This document shows, one piece after another, positions 8,340 through 17,806 of a DNA stretch of 61,681 bases. The notes below the pieces were generated by a model. It had not been told where the DNA came from and did no database searches. It saw only the letters and a program-made list of their open reading frames with translations. Numbering within the stretch: the stretch's first letter is position 1; the number at the start of each line of letters is the position of its first letter. Both the position numbers and the translations under genes were made by a program. Source of the DNA: an uncultured Eisenbergiella sp. (GTDB lineage: Bacteria > Bacillota > Clostridia > Lachnospirales > Lachnospiraceae); the NCBI GenBank assembly GCA_910585455.1, contig CAJUEL010000029.1:1-61681 (forward strand), written 5' to 3'.

Positions 8340-10397
8340 ATGAATAAAATTAGCAAACAATTTATGGGATGTTTTCTGATCATATTGATTTTACCGATCA
8401 CCTTTTTCTCCTGGGCGGGCCTGAATAACTATAAGAAGATCTATGTGGAAAACATCATGGAAAGGGAACGGATTTTTCTGGAAAAAACCTGCTCCGTTCT
8501 GGAAAAGGATCTGGAGAATCTGGAAGCGCTGGCCTTCTACAGCTCCCAGCAGGATTATCTGGCGCGCTATGAATTGAAGAAGCGGACGGATTACCGTAAG
8601 ATCAGAGAGGCATTCCGGTCAGAGATTGCCACGCATTCGTTCCTCTCGGGTATCCATTATTATAATCCTGTGACAGAGGATGTGATCTATACGGATGGCG
8701 GAAACTTATCCTTAAAATATTATGCCCAATTTTACGGGATGGAGGATGAGGAGGCCGTGCGGGAATTTCTCCGATCGGAGGAAATGGTGGGCCTGGAAAA
8801 GGTGGAAGGTCCCAGGTACGGCCGTCAGAACCGTTATGTGATACGGCACGCCAACGGGCAGGTCTGGATGTTTTATCTTTCGGAAGGCTATCTGGAGCAG
8901 ATGTTGGCATATGAGGATGCCTGCACCGCTTTGTGGGATAAGAACGGCAATCTGTTATATGAGGTGACTGATGTTGGGGAAGCGGACCAGGAACAGCCCG
9001 GCCGGAAGAAAATGGGACGTCAGCTTATGGTGGAACCGGATGCGGGAAATTATGTGCTGACCAGGCAAATAGCGGAAGCTGTGCTGCTTTATGAGGTGGC
9101 GAAATGGCAGAGGGGATTTCTGGCCATGATTCTGTTTTTGCTCATTCTGGGCGGCGTGCTGGTGATGGTATTCACCTTTTACAATGTGAAGCCTATCCGG
9201 AGGATGCAGTCCTGGTATGAGGAGCAGGCGAAGCAGACGGCGAAGAACAGGAAGGAAGCTCTGCTGCTGGCGCAGCTTTTGATCGGTCATGAAAACAGGA
9301 CGGAGCAGTTTAAAAATGCGGTTACGGAAGCGGGGATTTTAAAAAAGGCGGACTGTTTCAGGGTGATTCTTGTCACAGCGCAAAGGGAGACGGTTCAGGA
9401 ATGGAATAAGATCAGGATGTGCCTGCTGGATTCTCTGAAAGGAGAGATTTATCCGGTGGAGCTTTCCTCCAACAGGAGCCTTGTGCTTCTTGCAGGATTA
9501 CAGGAAAAGGAGGAGGCAGCATTGAAGGAGGACCTCCTGGCCTGTGTGCGGGAAATCGAAGAAAGCTACGGGAGCCGGTTAATCTGTTATGTGGGGAGCA
9601 GGCAGCAGGAGCTGGATTTGGTGACGGTTTCCTGGCATGAAGCGCTTGACCGGTTTTATAAGAAACAGACGGTGCAGGAACAGGTGGTTTATTGTGAACC
9701 GCTGCAGGAGATAGCGGAGTTTCAGTATCCGGAGCTGGAAATGGAGGCGCTCTACAGCGCGCTGATCGACGTGGATCTGGAGAAGGCGGATCTGCTCACC
9801 GATCTTTTGATCGAGCTTTTCCGGCAGCAAAAAGAGAATCATGCGGTCAGGATGTCTTTGTATTATGATATTGTAAATATGTACTATTCGGCGTATATGC
9901 AGCTGAAATGGGATGCGATAGCCGTATTCCAGAATGAGCAGCTGCTGGGCAGACAGAAGGAATCGGAGAAGCTGGATACCATCGAGCTGCTGCGCAAACA
10001 GTTCAGGGAATATGCGGAGAGAAGAAAAGGGGCCTTTGGGGACAATGAGAACATCATTGACAGGGTGATCCATTTTATTGATGAAAATGAGGAATATCCG
10101 GAGCTTTGCGTCAATATGGTGGCGGACCGCTTCGGCATATCCATATCCAATTTAAGCCATCAGTTCAAGAAGCAGACCGGGAATACGATTTCCATTTATA
10201 TCAGGGATAAGAAGTTTCTTTACGCGGCAAGGCTGCTGCGGGAAACGAATGAAACGGTACAGCAGGTCGGCTGTATGGTCGGTTATACGCAGACCAATAA
10301 TTTCGTGAAAATTTTCAGACAGTATTATGATATGACGCCCGCAGAGTATCGCAGGCAAAACAGGCTGCCGGAATCAGAGGAGAAAAAAAATATATGA
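8340..10397 (+). CDS. Membrane-anchored AraC-family transcriptional regulator
   Basis: A 685-residue sensor-regulator. One transmembrane helix lies at about residues 9-28, then an external sensor region of roughly 220 residues, a second helix (GFLAMILFLLILGGVLVMVF), a cytoplasmic linker, and a C-terminal pair of helix-turn-helix motifs (VNMVADRFGISISNLSHQFKK and VQQVGCMVGYTQTNNFVKIFR). The architecture matches regulators encoded with LplB/YtcP transporters that sense an external sugar without a kinase. It is the obvious candidate to bind the duplicated operators at 1189 and 4318. The stop overlaps the next start (ATGA). Confidence 0.9.
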   Translation: MNKISKQFMGCFLIILILPITFFSWAGLNNYKKIYVENIMERERIFLEKTCSVLEKDLENLEALAFYSSQQDYLARYELKKRTDYRKIREAFRSEIATHSFLSGIHYYNPVTEDVIYTDGGNLSLKYYAQFYGMEDEEAVREFLRSEEMVGLEKVEGPRYGRQNRYVIRHANGQVWMFYLSEGYLEQMLAYEDACTALWDKNGNLLYEVTDVGEADQEQPGRKKMGRQLMVEPDAGNYVLTRQIAEAVLLYEVAKWQRGFLAMILFLLILGGVLVMVFTFYNVKPIRRMQSWYEEQAKQTAKNRKEALLLAQLLIGHENRTEQFKNAVTEAGILKKADCFRVILVTAQRETVQEWNKIRMCLLDSLKGEIYPVELSSNRSLVLLAGLQEKEEAALKEDLLACVREIEESYGSRLICYVGSRQQELDLVTVSWHEALDRFYKKQTVQEQVVYCEPLQEIAEFQYPELEMEALYSALIDVDLEKADLLTDLLIELFRQQKENHAVRMSLYYDIVNMYYSAYMQLKWDAIAVFQNEQLLGRQKESEKLDTIELLRKQFREYAERRKGAFGDNENIIDRVIHFIDENEEYPELCVNMVADRFGISISNLSHQFKKQTGNTISIYIRDKKFLYAARLLRETNETVQQVGCMVGYTQTNNFVKIFRQYYDMTPAEYRRQNRLPESEEKKNI

Positions 10398-12328
10398 AAG
10401 CGGTGAACAAAAGACAGAACATTCTGACGCCTGCATCGGATATAAAGGTGTCCGGGGAGCTGGGAGAGCGGATCGACGCCGTCAGCAGGGCCAGGCTTCT
10501 GGGGCAGCAGGTCTGGGACGGTCTGTATCCACAAATCATGGAGGCCTTTTTAAAAAGGCCGGATGATGCCCAAAAGCCGGATTTTGGCCTGTGGAGAGGA
10601 GAGTTTTTTGGAAAATACATGTTATCCTGCATAGACGCCTGCAGATATTACCGGGATGAGGAGCTTGGGCAGCGCATCTTAAAGGGCGCGCGGGAGCTGA
10701 TAGCGACCCAGGAGCAGGACGGCTATATCGGCACCTATACGGATCCCATGTTTGTTATGGGAAACACATGGAATATATGGTGTGCCAAATATACGCTCTG
10801 GGGGCTTATAGAGGTGTACCGCCTGACGGAGGAAGCGGATATTCTGGAGGCGGCGGTGCGGTTTGCCGATAATCTGATCGCCCGCGTGGGCGCAGAAGCG
10901 TGCAATATTGCGGATACGGGCAATTTTCACGGCATGCCCAGCTGTTCCATTCTCTGCACGATCGTGGAGCTGTACCGCCTGAGTGGGGAAAAACGGTTTC
11001 TTGATTTTGCGGAATGGATTGTGAGCAGCCAGGAGGCAAGAGAGCTGCCCGCATTTCTCAAAAACAGCATGACGGAGAAGCCCATTTATCAGTGGAAGGA
11101 ACCGCTGTGGAAGACCGCGAAGGCTTATGAGCTGATGTCCTGCGTGGAGGGGCTGGCAGAGCTGTATGCGGAAAACGGAGAGGAATCGCTGCTTGAGGCG
11201 GCAATAGCCATTTACCGGGACATCGCAGAACATGAATTTAATGTAGTGGGAGCCTGCAGCTTTGATGATAAATTCATGGGTTCGAAATATTTCATCAATA
11301 CCCTGTCCGAAATCTGTGACTGCGTTTACTTCAACCGTCTGGCATACCGCCTTTTTTTGCTCACGGGAGAGAGCGCTTATCTGGATCATATGGAGCGTTG
11401 TACGTTCAACGCTCTGCTGTGCGGTGAAAGCCGTGACGGCTCCTGGGGGCTTCGCAGGCTGCGCATGTCCCATGAACATATCCCGGCCCATTTTCACGGT
11501 CTTAAGGGGCACCAGTGCTGCGTGGATAATCTGCCCCGGGGATTGTTTATGGCGGCTGCATCGATGGTATTTGTGGAGGACAGCCCGGGCACGGTAGTTT
11601 TGGGGCTCTATGCGCCCTATGTGTGCCGGGTTGTGACGGGCGGCGTGGAGGTCGGGCTGGAAATGAAGGGCAGCACATGGAGCCCGGAACCGGTTGCGCT
11701 CATGATTTCTCCAAAGGAGCCGGTGGAATTTTGCTTAAAGGTGCGGATTCCCGGTTTTGCGGAAGGGATTACGGTAACGGTGAAGCGGTCCGGCAAAGAG
11801 AGCGCAGAAGAAAGCATATCCGGCAGCGGTTCCTGGCTTGCGGTACGCCGCCTGTGGCGGGAGGGGGACCGGGTGGAGCTTCATTTTAAGAAAAAGCTTC
11901 ATGTGGAATGGTTTGATCCTTCTCATTTTACGATGGAACATGCGCTTATAAAAGAAGTTGAGACAGTCTGGCCGAAAATGGGATTAGTAAAGCCTGGGCA
12001 GGAGCAGCAGATCACCGGTCTGACAAAAAACGATCTTCTGCCTCACAGAAAGGCCTGCGCTGTTTTGATAGGGAATATGGTGCTGGCCAGGGATGCGCGG
12101 TTGGAGGAGGACGCCCGGCAGGAAGCTGTTTTTGAACCGCTGCCGAAGGACTTCACAGAGGACATGATCAGTGCGGTAAAGCCCATAGAAGCCCCGGAGG
12201 GGATCCGGCATGCCTTTGAAATGCTGCTGAAAAACGGAATGCGCTACAGGCTGTGCGATTTTGCCAGCGCAGGAAATACGTGGGACGTAGGGAGCCGGTT
12301 CAATACCTGGTTTTTGCTGGAGCAGTAG
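10394..12328 (+). CDS. GH127-type glycosidase (beta-L-arabinofuranosidase-like)
   Basis: A 644-residue cytoplasmic protein with an N-terminal alpha/alpha barrel and C-terminal beta domains. Residues placed like the zinc-cysteine catalytic centre of the family are present: E306-x-C308 (LSEICDC) and C375-C376 (GHQCCVDN). The 67-68 residue spacing is close to that of HypBA1 as I recall it. Family members hydrolyse beta-L-arabinofuranosides and related deoxy sugars. The gene overlaps the regulator by four bases and is followed by two sulfatases, so its substrate is probably a sulfated, branched oligosaccharide that has been imported. Linkage specificity is not readable. Confidence 0.85.
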   Translation: MKAVNKRQNILTPASDIKVSGELGERIDAVSRARLLGQQVWDGLYPQIMEAFLKRPDDAQKPDFGLWRGEFFGKYMLSCIDACRYYRDEELGQRILKGARELIATQEQDGYIGTYTDPMFVMGNTWNIWCAKYTLWGLIEVYRLTEEADILEAAVRFADNLIARVGAEACNIADTGNFHGMPSCSILCTIVELYRLSGEKRFLDFAEWIVSSQEARELPAFLKNSMTEKPIYQWKEPLWKTAKAYELMSCVEGLAELYAENGEESLLEAAIAIYRDIAEHEFNVVGACSFDDKFMGSKYFINTLSEICDCVYFNRLAYRLFLLTGESAYLDHMERCTFNALLCGESRDGSWGLRRLRMSHEHIPAHFHGLKGHQCCVDNLPRGLFMAAASMVFVEDSPGTVVLGLYAPYVCRVVTGGVEVGLEMKGSTWSPEPVALMISPKEPVEFCLKVRIPGFAEGITVTVKRSGKESAEESISGSGSWLAVRRLWREGDRVELHFKKKLHVEWFDPSHFTMEHALIKEVETVWPKMGLVKPGQEQQITGLTKNDLLPHRKACAVLIGNMVLARDARLEEDARQEAVFEPLPKDFTEDMISAVKPIEAPEGIRHAFEMLLKNGMRYRLCDFASAGNTWDVGSRFNTWFLLEQ

Positions 12329-12343
12329 AATGGGGGTGTATCA

Positions 12344-13735
12344 ATGAAGGAGAAGAAGCCCAATATTTTGTTGATCGTGACGGATCAGCTCCGTGCAGAC
12401 TGTCTGGGCTGCTATGACGGATATCCTGTTAGAACACCGCATATCGACGCGCTTGCGGCGGAGGGCATGGTATTCGAACGGGCATATACGCCCCTTCCGA
12501 CGTGCTGTCCTGCCAGACAGAGCATGATTTCCGCCCAGCGGCCCGAGCGCCATCAAGGGCTTTGGAACTATCCCGCAGGCGGGACGGGCTGGCTGCATGC
12601 CTCGCCGGACTTTTGGCCCGGACAGCTAAAAAGCATGGGATACCGCATGGCCTATCTGGGAAAATGGCATGTGTCTCCAAAGGAGACGCCTCTGGATTTC
12701 GGCTATGAACGGTATGTGGATCAACAGGAATATGTGAAATACCGGGAAGCCGCATACGGACCGATCGCGCCTGCAAACGGATGGTTCGGCGAAGTGGACC
12801 AGGCGCCCCTGGAAGCCGCGAAAACCCACTGGCTTGCCTCGCTGGCATGCGCGCAGATAGAAGAATATGCAAAGGAAGAAGCGCCCTGGCATATCCGGCT
12901 GGATTTTGAGGAGCCCCATTTGCCCTGCCTGCCCTGCAAGGGGTTTTACCGGCAGTATGAGGGAATGGAGATCCCCAAATGGAGCGGCTTTGAGGAGACG
13001 TTTGAAAAGAAGCCCTATATCCAGAAGCAGCAGCTGTATAGCTGGGGAGTGGAGGGCTGGGGCTGGAAGGAATGGCAGGAGGTCGTGCGAAGGTATTATG
13101 CTGTGATCTCCCAGATCGATGATGCGGTGGGGAGGGTGCTTGGGACGCTGAAAAAATGCGGCCGGCAGGAAAACACGCTGATCCTTTTTACCGCGGACCA
13201 CGGAGATATGTGCGGAAGCCACAGAATGATGGATAAGCATTATATCATGTATGAGGATGTGGTGCATGTTCCCATGATCGCGGTATGGACAGGAAGGATC
13301 CGGGCGGGCACAAGAAATGAGGATTTTGTATATCAGGCGCTGGATCTGGGTCCCACCCTTATGGACATCACGGGGGGAGAGCCGAATGCGACGGATGGCA
13401 GAAGCCTTCTGCCTCTTATGCGGGGAGAGACACCTGCGGACTGGAGGCAGGCCGTAGTTTCCACCTATAACGGCCAGCAGTTCGGGCTGTATACCCAGCG
13501 CATGCTCCGCACCCGGGACTGGAAATATGTGTGGAATACCACGGACGTGGATGAGTTATATGATCTGAACGCGGATGTAGGGGAGCTGCACAACCGCATT
13601 TATGATCCTGCATGTCAGGAAATGGTGAAAGCGTTTCGAAGAGAGCTTCTGGCGGTCCTTCTGCGGGAAGGGGATTTTCTGGTGAGCCAGAGCTGGATGC
13701 GGGATCAGCTGCTGGGGAGGACACAGAAGCTATAG
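12344..13735 (+). CDS. Sulfatase, type I, CCPAR motif
   Basis: A 463-residue sulfatase with no signal peptide. IVTDQLRADC supplies D14 and Q15 for metal binding. C54-C-P-A-R is the formylglycine site of the standard C-x-P-x-R form, with C54 the modified residue. FTADHGDMCGSHRMMDKH holds the later metal and sulfate ligands. It begins 15 bases after the glycosidase with GGGGGTG as ribosome site. It is clearly different in sequence from the sulfatases at 1275 and 13761, so the three probably remove sulfate from different positions. Confidence 0.93.
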   Translation: MKEKKPNILLIVTDQLRADCLGCYDGYPVRTPHIDALAAEGMVFERAYTPLPTCCPARQSMISAQRPERHQGLWNYPAGGTGWLHASPDFWPGQLKSMGYRMAYLGKWHVSPKETPLDFGYERYVDQQEYVKYREAAYGPIAPANGWFGEVDQAPLEAAKTHWLASLACAQIEEYAKEEAPWHIRLDFEEPHLPCLPCKGFYRQYEGMEIPKWSGFEETFEKKPYIQKQQLYSWGVEGWGWKEWQEVVRRYYAVISQIDDAVGRVLGTLKKCGRQENTLILFTADHGDMCGSHRMMDKHYIMYEDVVHVPMIAVWTGRIRAGTRNEDFVYQALDLGPTLMDITGGEPNATDGRSLLPLMRGETPADWRQAVVSTYNGQQFGLYTQRMLRTRDWKYVWNTTDVDELYDLNADVGELHNRIYDPACQEMVKAFRRELLAVLLREGDFLVSQSWMRDQLLGRTQKL

Positions 13736-13760
13736 CAAACTTATGCGGGAGGATTCAGGT

Positions 13761-15230
13761 ATGAACAAACCCAATGTTATTTTGATGATAGCGGATCAGT
13801 TCCGGGGCGACTGTCTGGGGGCGGCAGGCCATCCGGATGTAAAGACGCCCCATCTGGATACGCTGTGTTCCTTTGGAATCCGCTTTCCAAATGCCGTGAC
13901 CGCCACACCCTCCTGTATACCGGCCAGAGCGGCTCTGTATACGGGAATGAGCCAGGAGCATCACTGCCGTGTGGGATATCAGGACGGAGTCCGCTGGGAG
14001 TATCCCAATACGCTGGCGGGAGCCTTTGCCCAAAACGGATACCAGTGCCACTGCGCGGGCAAGCTTCATGTGCATCCGCTGCGCAACGGCATGGGCTACC
14101 ATTCGGTGGATCTGCATGACGGCTATCTGGATTATTACCGGGGCGGCGACATGACTTATTATGAGGATCAGCGCGTCGCGGATGATTATTTTTACTGGCT
14201 CAAATCAGAGCTCGGGATTACGGCAGAGGTATCGGATACCGGACTTGGTCCCAATGGGTTTGCGGCGCGCCCCTGGCCCTATGATGAAAAATATCATCCC
14301 ACCCGCTGGGTGACGGACAAAGGAATCGATTTTTTGCGAAAGCGCGATCATGACAGACCCTTTTTTCTGACGCTGTCCTATGTCAGGCCCCATCCGCCCT
14401 TCGACGCGCCTCAGGCTTTCTTCGACATGTACCGGGATAAAGAGCTGCGCGCGCCCCTGTGGGGGGACTGGTCGGACGCCGGACTTTTAAAACAGGAAGG
14501 CAGGATTGTGGACTCCCGGACCGGTCCCATTGATCCCGGACTGCGGCGGGCGGCACAGGCAGGCTATTATGCGTCCATCACCCAGCTGGATTATGAGATT
14601 GGCCGCGTCATGGAGGCTATGAAGGAGCATAGGCTCAATCCGGATAATACGATCGTGATGTTTGTGTCAGACCACGGCGAGATGCTCTGCGACCATGGCA
14701 GATACCGGAAATCCCTGCCTTATAAGGGCAGCGCGGGAATTCCCTTTATCCTGTCTGCCGGAAGGGAAATCCTCAGGCGGGCGGGGGAGGAAAGCCAGGG
14801 ACTTATGCGGACCAGGGACCGCATAGTAGAGCTGCGGGACGTGATGCCCACGCTGCTGACCTTATGCGGTCTGGAAATTCCGGACACTGTGGACGGTAAA
14901 AATGTATTCAGTACGGACTGGGACAGGGAATATATTCATGGAGAGCACGTTCTGGGCAGCGCATCCTGCCAGTGGATCGTCACCGAAAAGGACAAATTCA
15001 TATGGTTTTCCGAAGATGGCAGAAAGCAATACTTTGATCTCATCAGGGATCCTGACGAGCTGCATGATGGAATTGGGGACAGAATTTACGCGGACCGCAT
15101 AAAAGAGCTGGAACAGCTCCTGATCCGGGAACTATCCTGGCGTGAGGAAGGATACGTACAGGACGGATGCCTGACTGAGGGAAGAACGGTAACGAATGTC
15201 CTGCAGCAGAAATATTCCGTATTTGATTGA
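13761..15230 (+). CDS. Sulfatase, type I, CIPAR motif
   Basis: A 489-residue sulfatase. The ATG at 13761 follows GGGAGGATTC; an in-frame ATG at 13743 has no ribosome site. MIADQFRGDCLGAAGHPDVK is the metal-binding start, C52-I-P-A-R is a standard formylglycine site, and FVSDHGEMLCDHG carries later ligands. It is the last gene of the operon. A large hairpin begins immediately at the stop codon. Confidence 0.93.
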   Translation: MNKPNVILMIADQFRGDCLGAAGHPDVKTPHLDTLCSFGIRFPNAVTATPSCIPARAALYTGMSQEHHCRVGYQDGVRWEYPNTLAGAFAQNGYQCHCAGKLHVHPLRNGMGYHSVDLHDGYLDYYRGGDMTYYEDQRVADDYFYWLKSELGITAEVSDTGLGPNGFAARPWPYDEKYHPTRWVTDKGIDFLRKRDHDRPFFLTLSYVRPHPPFDAPQAFFDMYRDKELRAPLWGDWSDAGLLKQEGRIVDSRTGPIDPGLRRAAQAGYYASITQLDYEIGRVMEAMKEHRLNPDNTIVMFVSDHGEMLCDHGRYRKSLPYKGSAGIPFILSAGREILRRAGEESQGLMRTRDRIVELRDVMPTLLTLCGLEIPDTVDGKNVFSTDWDREYIHGEHVLGSASCQWIVTEKDKFIWFSEDGRKQYFDLIRDPDELHDGIGDRIYADRIKELEQLLIRELSWREEGYVQDGCLTEGRTVTNVLQQKYSVFD

Positions 15231-15239
15231 AAGTGTACC

Positions 15240-15313
15240 GGGGCTATCGAGTCCGCTGCCTCCCTGCACCTTGCCCTTGGACGGACCTCCCCGGCGGCGG
15301 ATTCGATAGCCTC
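15240..15313. terminator. Large hairpin between convergent genes
   Basis: GGGGCTATCGAGTCCGC pairs with GCGGATTCGATAGCC, with one mismatch, and an outer TTGAAA/TTTCAA pair extends it to about 15227-15326. There is no long T-run. It sits between the sulfatase stop and the stop of the opposing hemolysin III gene, so a bidirectional terminator or transcript-end stabiliser is likely but not proven. Confidence 0.5.
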
Positions 15314-15328
15314 AACCCCTTTCAACCA

Positions 15329-15979
15329 TCACGCCACATATTCAAACATAAAGATGAAGTGGCAGAAGCTTCCGGCCATGACGAAGAGGTGGAATATTTC
15401 GTGAGAACCGAAATATTTGTGCCGCGCGTTAAAGAGCGGGAGCTTCAGGGCGTAAATGACGCCGCCCGCCGTGTAGAGGATGCCGCCTGCCAGCAGCCAC
15501 AAAAACGCGGCGCGGGGCAGAAGTATCCAAAGCTGTCCGATGACGGACAGGCATGCCCAGCCCATGGCGATATAGAGGATGGAGGAAAACCATTTCGGGC
15601 AAGTGATCCAGAACGCCTTGATCAGGATGCCCGCCAGCGCGATGCTCCACACGACAGCGAGCAGGGTATAGCCCTGTCTGCCCTTTAAGGTGATCAGACA
15701 GACGGGGGTATAAGTGCCCGCGATCAGGACGGAGATCATCATGTGGTCGATTTTCCGGAAAATCTTTAAAACGCTGCCGGTCACATTGACGGAGTGGTAG
15801 GTAGTGCTGGCGCCGTATAGAAGGATCATGCTGCACATGAAGACCGCCATTGCAAAAAAGCAGCTTGTGCCCGAGGCGAGGGCCGCCTTGATCAGCAAGG
15901 GCGCTGTGGCAAAAACAGCCAGCATCATGCCGATAAAATGTGTAATTGCGCTGCCGGGTTCACGGATTGTAATTGTCAT
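15329..15979 (-). CDS. Hemolysin III / YqfA-type membrane protein
   Basis: A 216-residue membrane protein with about seven hydrophobic helices. It carries the family blocks EPGSAITHFIGMMLAV near the N-terminus, LYGASTTYHSV, KIDHMMISVLIAGTYTPVCL and the C-terminal GSHEIFHLFVMAGSFCHF. The histidines and aspartate fit the proposed zinc-binding hydrolase-like site of this superfamily (related to PAQR receptors). The start at 15979 follows AAAGGTG; longer in-frame starts run into the operator region. True haemolytic activity is not implied. Confidence 0.88.
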   Translation of the reverse strand: MTITIREPGSAITHFIGMMLAVFATAPLLIKAALASGTSCFFAMAVFMCSMILLYGASTTYHSVNVTGSVLKIFRKIDHMMISVLIAGTYTPVCLITLKGRQGYTLLAVVWSIALAGILIKAFWITCPKWFSSILYIAMGWACLSVIGQLWILLPRAAFLWLLAGGILYTAGGVIYALKLPLFNARHKYFGSHEIFHLFVMAGSFCHFIFMFEYVA

Positions 15980-16017
15980 ATAGATCACACCTTTCATGAT
16001 GTAGTTTTGAAAACTAC

Positions 16018-16061
16018 TTGTAGTATATGCATATACTACAACAAGATACACAAAAGGTCAA
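16018..16061 (-). promoter_or_regulatory. Promoter with overlapping perfect 24-bp palindromic operator
   Basis: Minus-strand TTGACC (16056-16061) and TAGTAT (16033-16038) lie 17 bases apart. A perfect 24-bp palindrome with half-site TTGTAGTATATG covers 16018-16041, directly over the -10 box. A second palindrome, GTAGTTTT-G-AAAACTAC, follows at about 16001-16017. This is the geometry of a repressor operator, for instance for a GntR/YtrA-type protein. No matching regulator gene is in the window. Confidence 0.75.
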
Positions 16062-16132
16062 GACTTTTTTCGGAGACAACAACGGATCAGGTAACAGTTC
16101 AGCCAGGTCTGATTGTACATACCATCAGAAGA

Positions 16133-16687
16133 CTACTGTTTCCTTGCGACAATAGTAAATTCTCCCGGTATCCTTTCATTTGTCCATGCGGGATGTTCAT
16201 CAAACTTTCTTAACGTAAAGCCACTGTTTATAACTGAATTGATAATTTCACTGATTGTATACTTTCTATAGCTGCATCTGGGAATCTGCTTTCGAATATT
16301 TTCTTCAAAGAAACGTGCATGTGCCATTTCTCCTTCATAAATTTCCTCTGAAAAGTAACTCATGGTTGGTTGTTCAAAATTTAAATCAACTCCTGCGGCG
16401 GCTGCGACCTCAAGCGCATATTTCTTATTACTTTCTGAAATATCAAAAACAGTAACTTCTGCTCCTAAAATAGCCAGAGGGACAGCCTTCTTTCCACAGG
16501 AACCACATATATTTGCTATTTTAATATCACGGTAAGTATCAAAATAATCAGAATATCTTTTCGACATTCCGACAGGATTTTCCAGATCCCTTTTTGCCCT
16601 TTCAGCCGGGATACCGGATTGTTTCACCCAAAACTCATATGCATTATATTCCCACGCCCTTTTATTCTGAATGCTATAATCTACCAT
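16133..16687 (-). pseudogene. Class I SAM methyltransferase with internal deletion
   Basis: 184 residues in one open frame. The N-terminal part has the SAM-binding motif (IANICGSCGKKAVPLAILGAEVTVFDIS) and the C-terminal part looks like the end of a family of about 250 residues. The stretch that should hold motifs II-IV (the acidic residue and the catalytic strand) is missing at about residues 100-106, where VDLNFEQPTMSYF joins the two halves in frame. The likely cause is deletion between short repeats encoding LNFEQ-like sequence, leaving a probably inactive enzyme. GGAGG precedes the ATG. GTAACAGTTCAG repeats lie on both sides, at 16091 and 16746. Confidence 0.6.
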
Positions 16688-16753
16688 CTTTGAATATCCT
16701 CCATCGTGCAATCTGTTTCTCTGATGCTTCCACTTCCACGCAATCGTAACAGT

Positions 16754-17788
16754 TCAGGATCCTTCCATGAAAGGCGCTTTGCGATGGGGGTTGGGCTTTC
16801 CCAGCCGCCGGGCCACCATTTGATAGTGAGGGGAGTTTTGGCGGGCATTTTCATAATAAAAGGTCAGCGACTGCACACGGAGCAAAAGGGGCGCGCTTCC
16901 CGCGGGATGGGTGATTTGAACCGGATCCGTATTTCGATACAGAAACGCATCCGTATCCGCGTCGGGACAGGCACCGTAAAACATGCATCTGACCTTCATG
17001 CTCCGGTACGCCGCGTCAAAATACCAAAAGGCATCCTCCGGATGCCTGACTTCCCCGTCATGGTGGAAAAAAGTCTTTACCGTTTCTACATCCTTCCGTT
17101 TGAAGGTCAGGCATATTTTATCCAGCGGGAATTCGAGCCCATGGGCAAAAATCATGGTTTTCCCATCAACCTTAAACGGAATGCGGCTTTCCTGCAGCGC
17201 CTCCGCCAGCGCGCAGAGTGTTTCCCACTCTTTTGGATATTGCATGCTGTCTGTGTGAATCCGGTATTCGATTTTCTGATTTTCCATCGTTTTTTCTCCT
17301 TTATCATTGATAAAGGGATTATATCCGAAACCGGAGGGAAAATCCTGTCCTGCACGATCGGATTTTGTCAGATTCGTCTGCGTCCATCCACCCTCCAGCG
17401 TGACCTGAACCGTCAATGGCAGAAATATCCTTGAAGTCCGGAATCCGCGCCGGATGAAGCTGGGAGGAAAGCCGTGAAACCGGGTGAATGCTTTTGTGAA
17501 GGCCTCCGGCGTTTCATAGCCGAGCTGATTGGCGAGATCTATCATGGGAATGTGGGATGTGGCTAATTTTTCCACAGCGAGCGTAAGCCGCCGGTTGCGG
17601 ACATATTCCATAACCGGCATTTGGCAGACGGCTTTAAAAAGAGAGGAGAGGGTCGATACGCTGACGAAAAAATGTGCGGCAATCCGGGCGGGGGTCAATT
17701 CCCCGCAAAGATTCTGTTCGATATAATCGATGACCTGCTGCAGGGAAGCGGGAGAAAAGAAGTTCGTATCCTTGGGATCCGGGTTCAT
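16754..17788 (-). CDS. AraC-family regulator with a C-terminal domain of unknown function
   Basis: A 344-residue protein. An N-terminal AraC-type DNA-binding domain (about residues 10-110: LTPARIAAHFFVSVSTLSSLFK and MIDLANQLGYETPEAFTKAF) is followed by a linker and about 177 residues that I do not recognise. Inside the gene, just before MENQKIEYRIHTDS (ATG at 17285-17287), AGGAGA sits 7 bases upstream, so the C-terminal domain may also be made alone. The chosen start at 17788 follows GAGAGGT. The function of the ligand-binding part is unknown. Confidence 0.8.
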   Translation of the reverse strand: MNPDPKDTNFFSPASLQQVIDYIEQNLCGELTPARIAAHFFVSVSTLSSLFKAVCQMPVMEYVRNRRLTLAVEKLATSHIPMIDLANQLGYETPEAFTKAFTRFHGFPPSFIRRGFRTSRIFLPLTVQVTLEGGWTQTNLTKSDRAGQDFPSGFGYNPFINDKGEKTMENQKIEYRIHTDSMQYPKEWETLCALAEALQESRIPFKVDGKTMIFAHGLEFPLDKICLTFKRKDVETVKTFFHHDGEVRHPEDAFWYFDAAYRSMKVRCMFYGACPDADTDAFLYRNTDPVQITHPAGSAPLLLRVQSLTFYYENARQNSPHYQMVARRLGKPNPHRKAPFMEGS

Positions 17789-17806
17789 TTTTATACCTCT
17801 CAAAGC

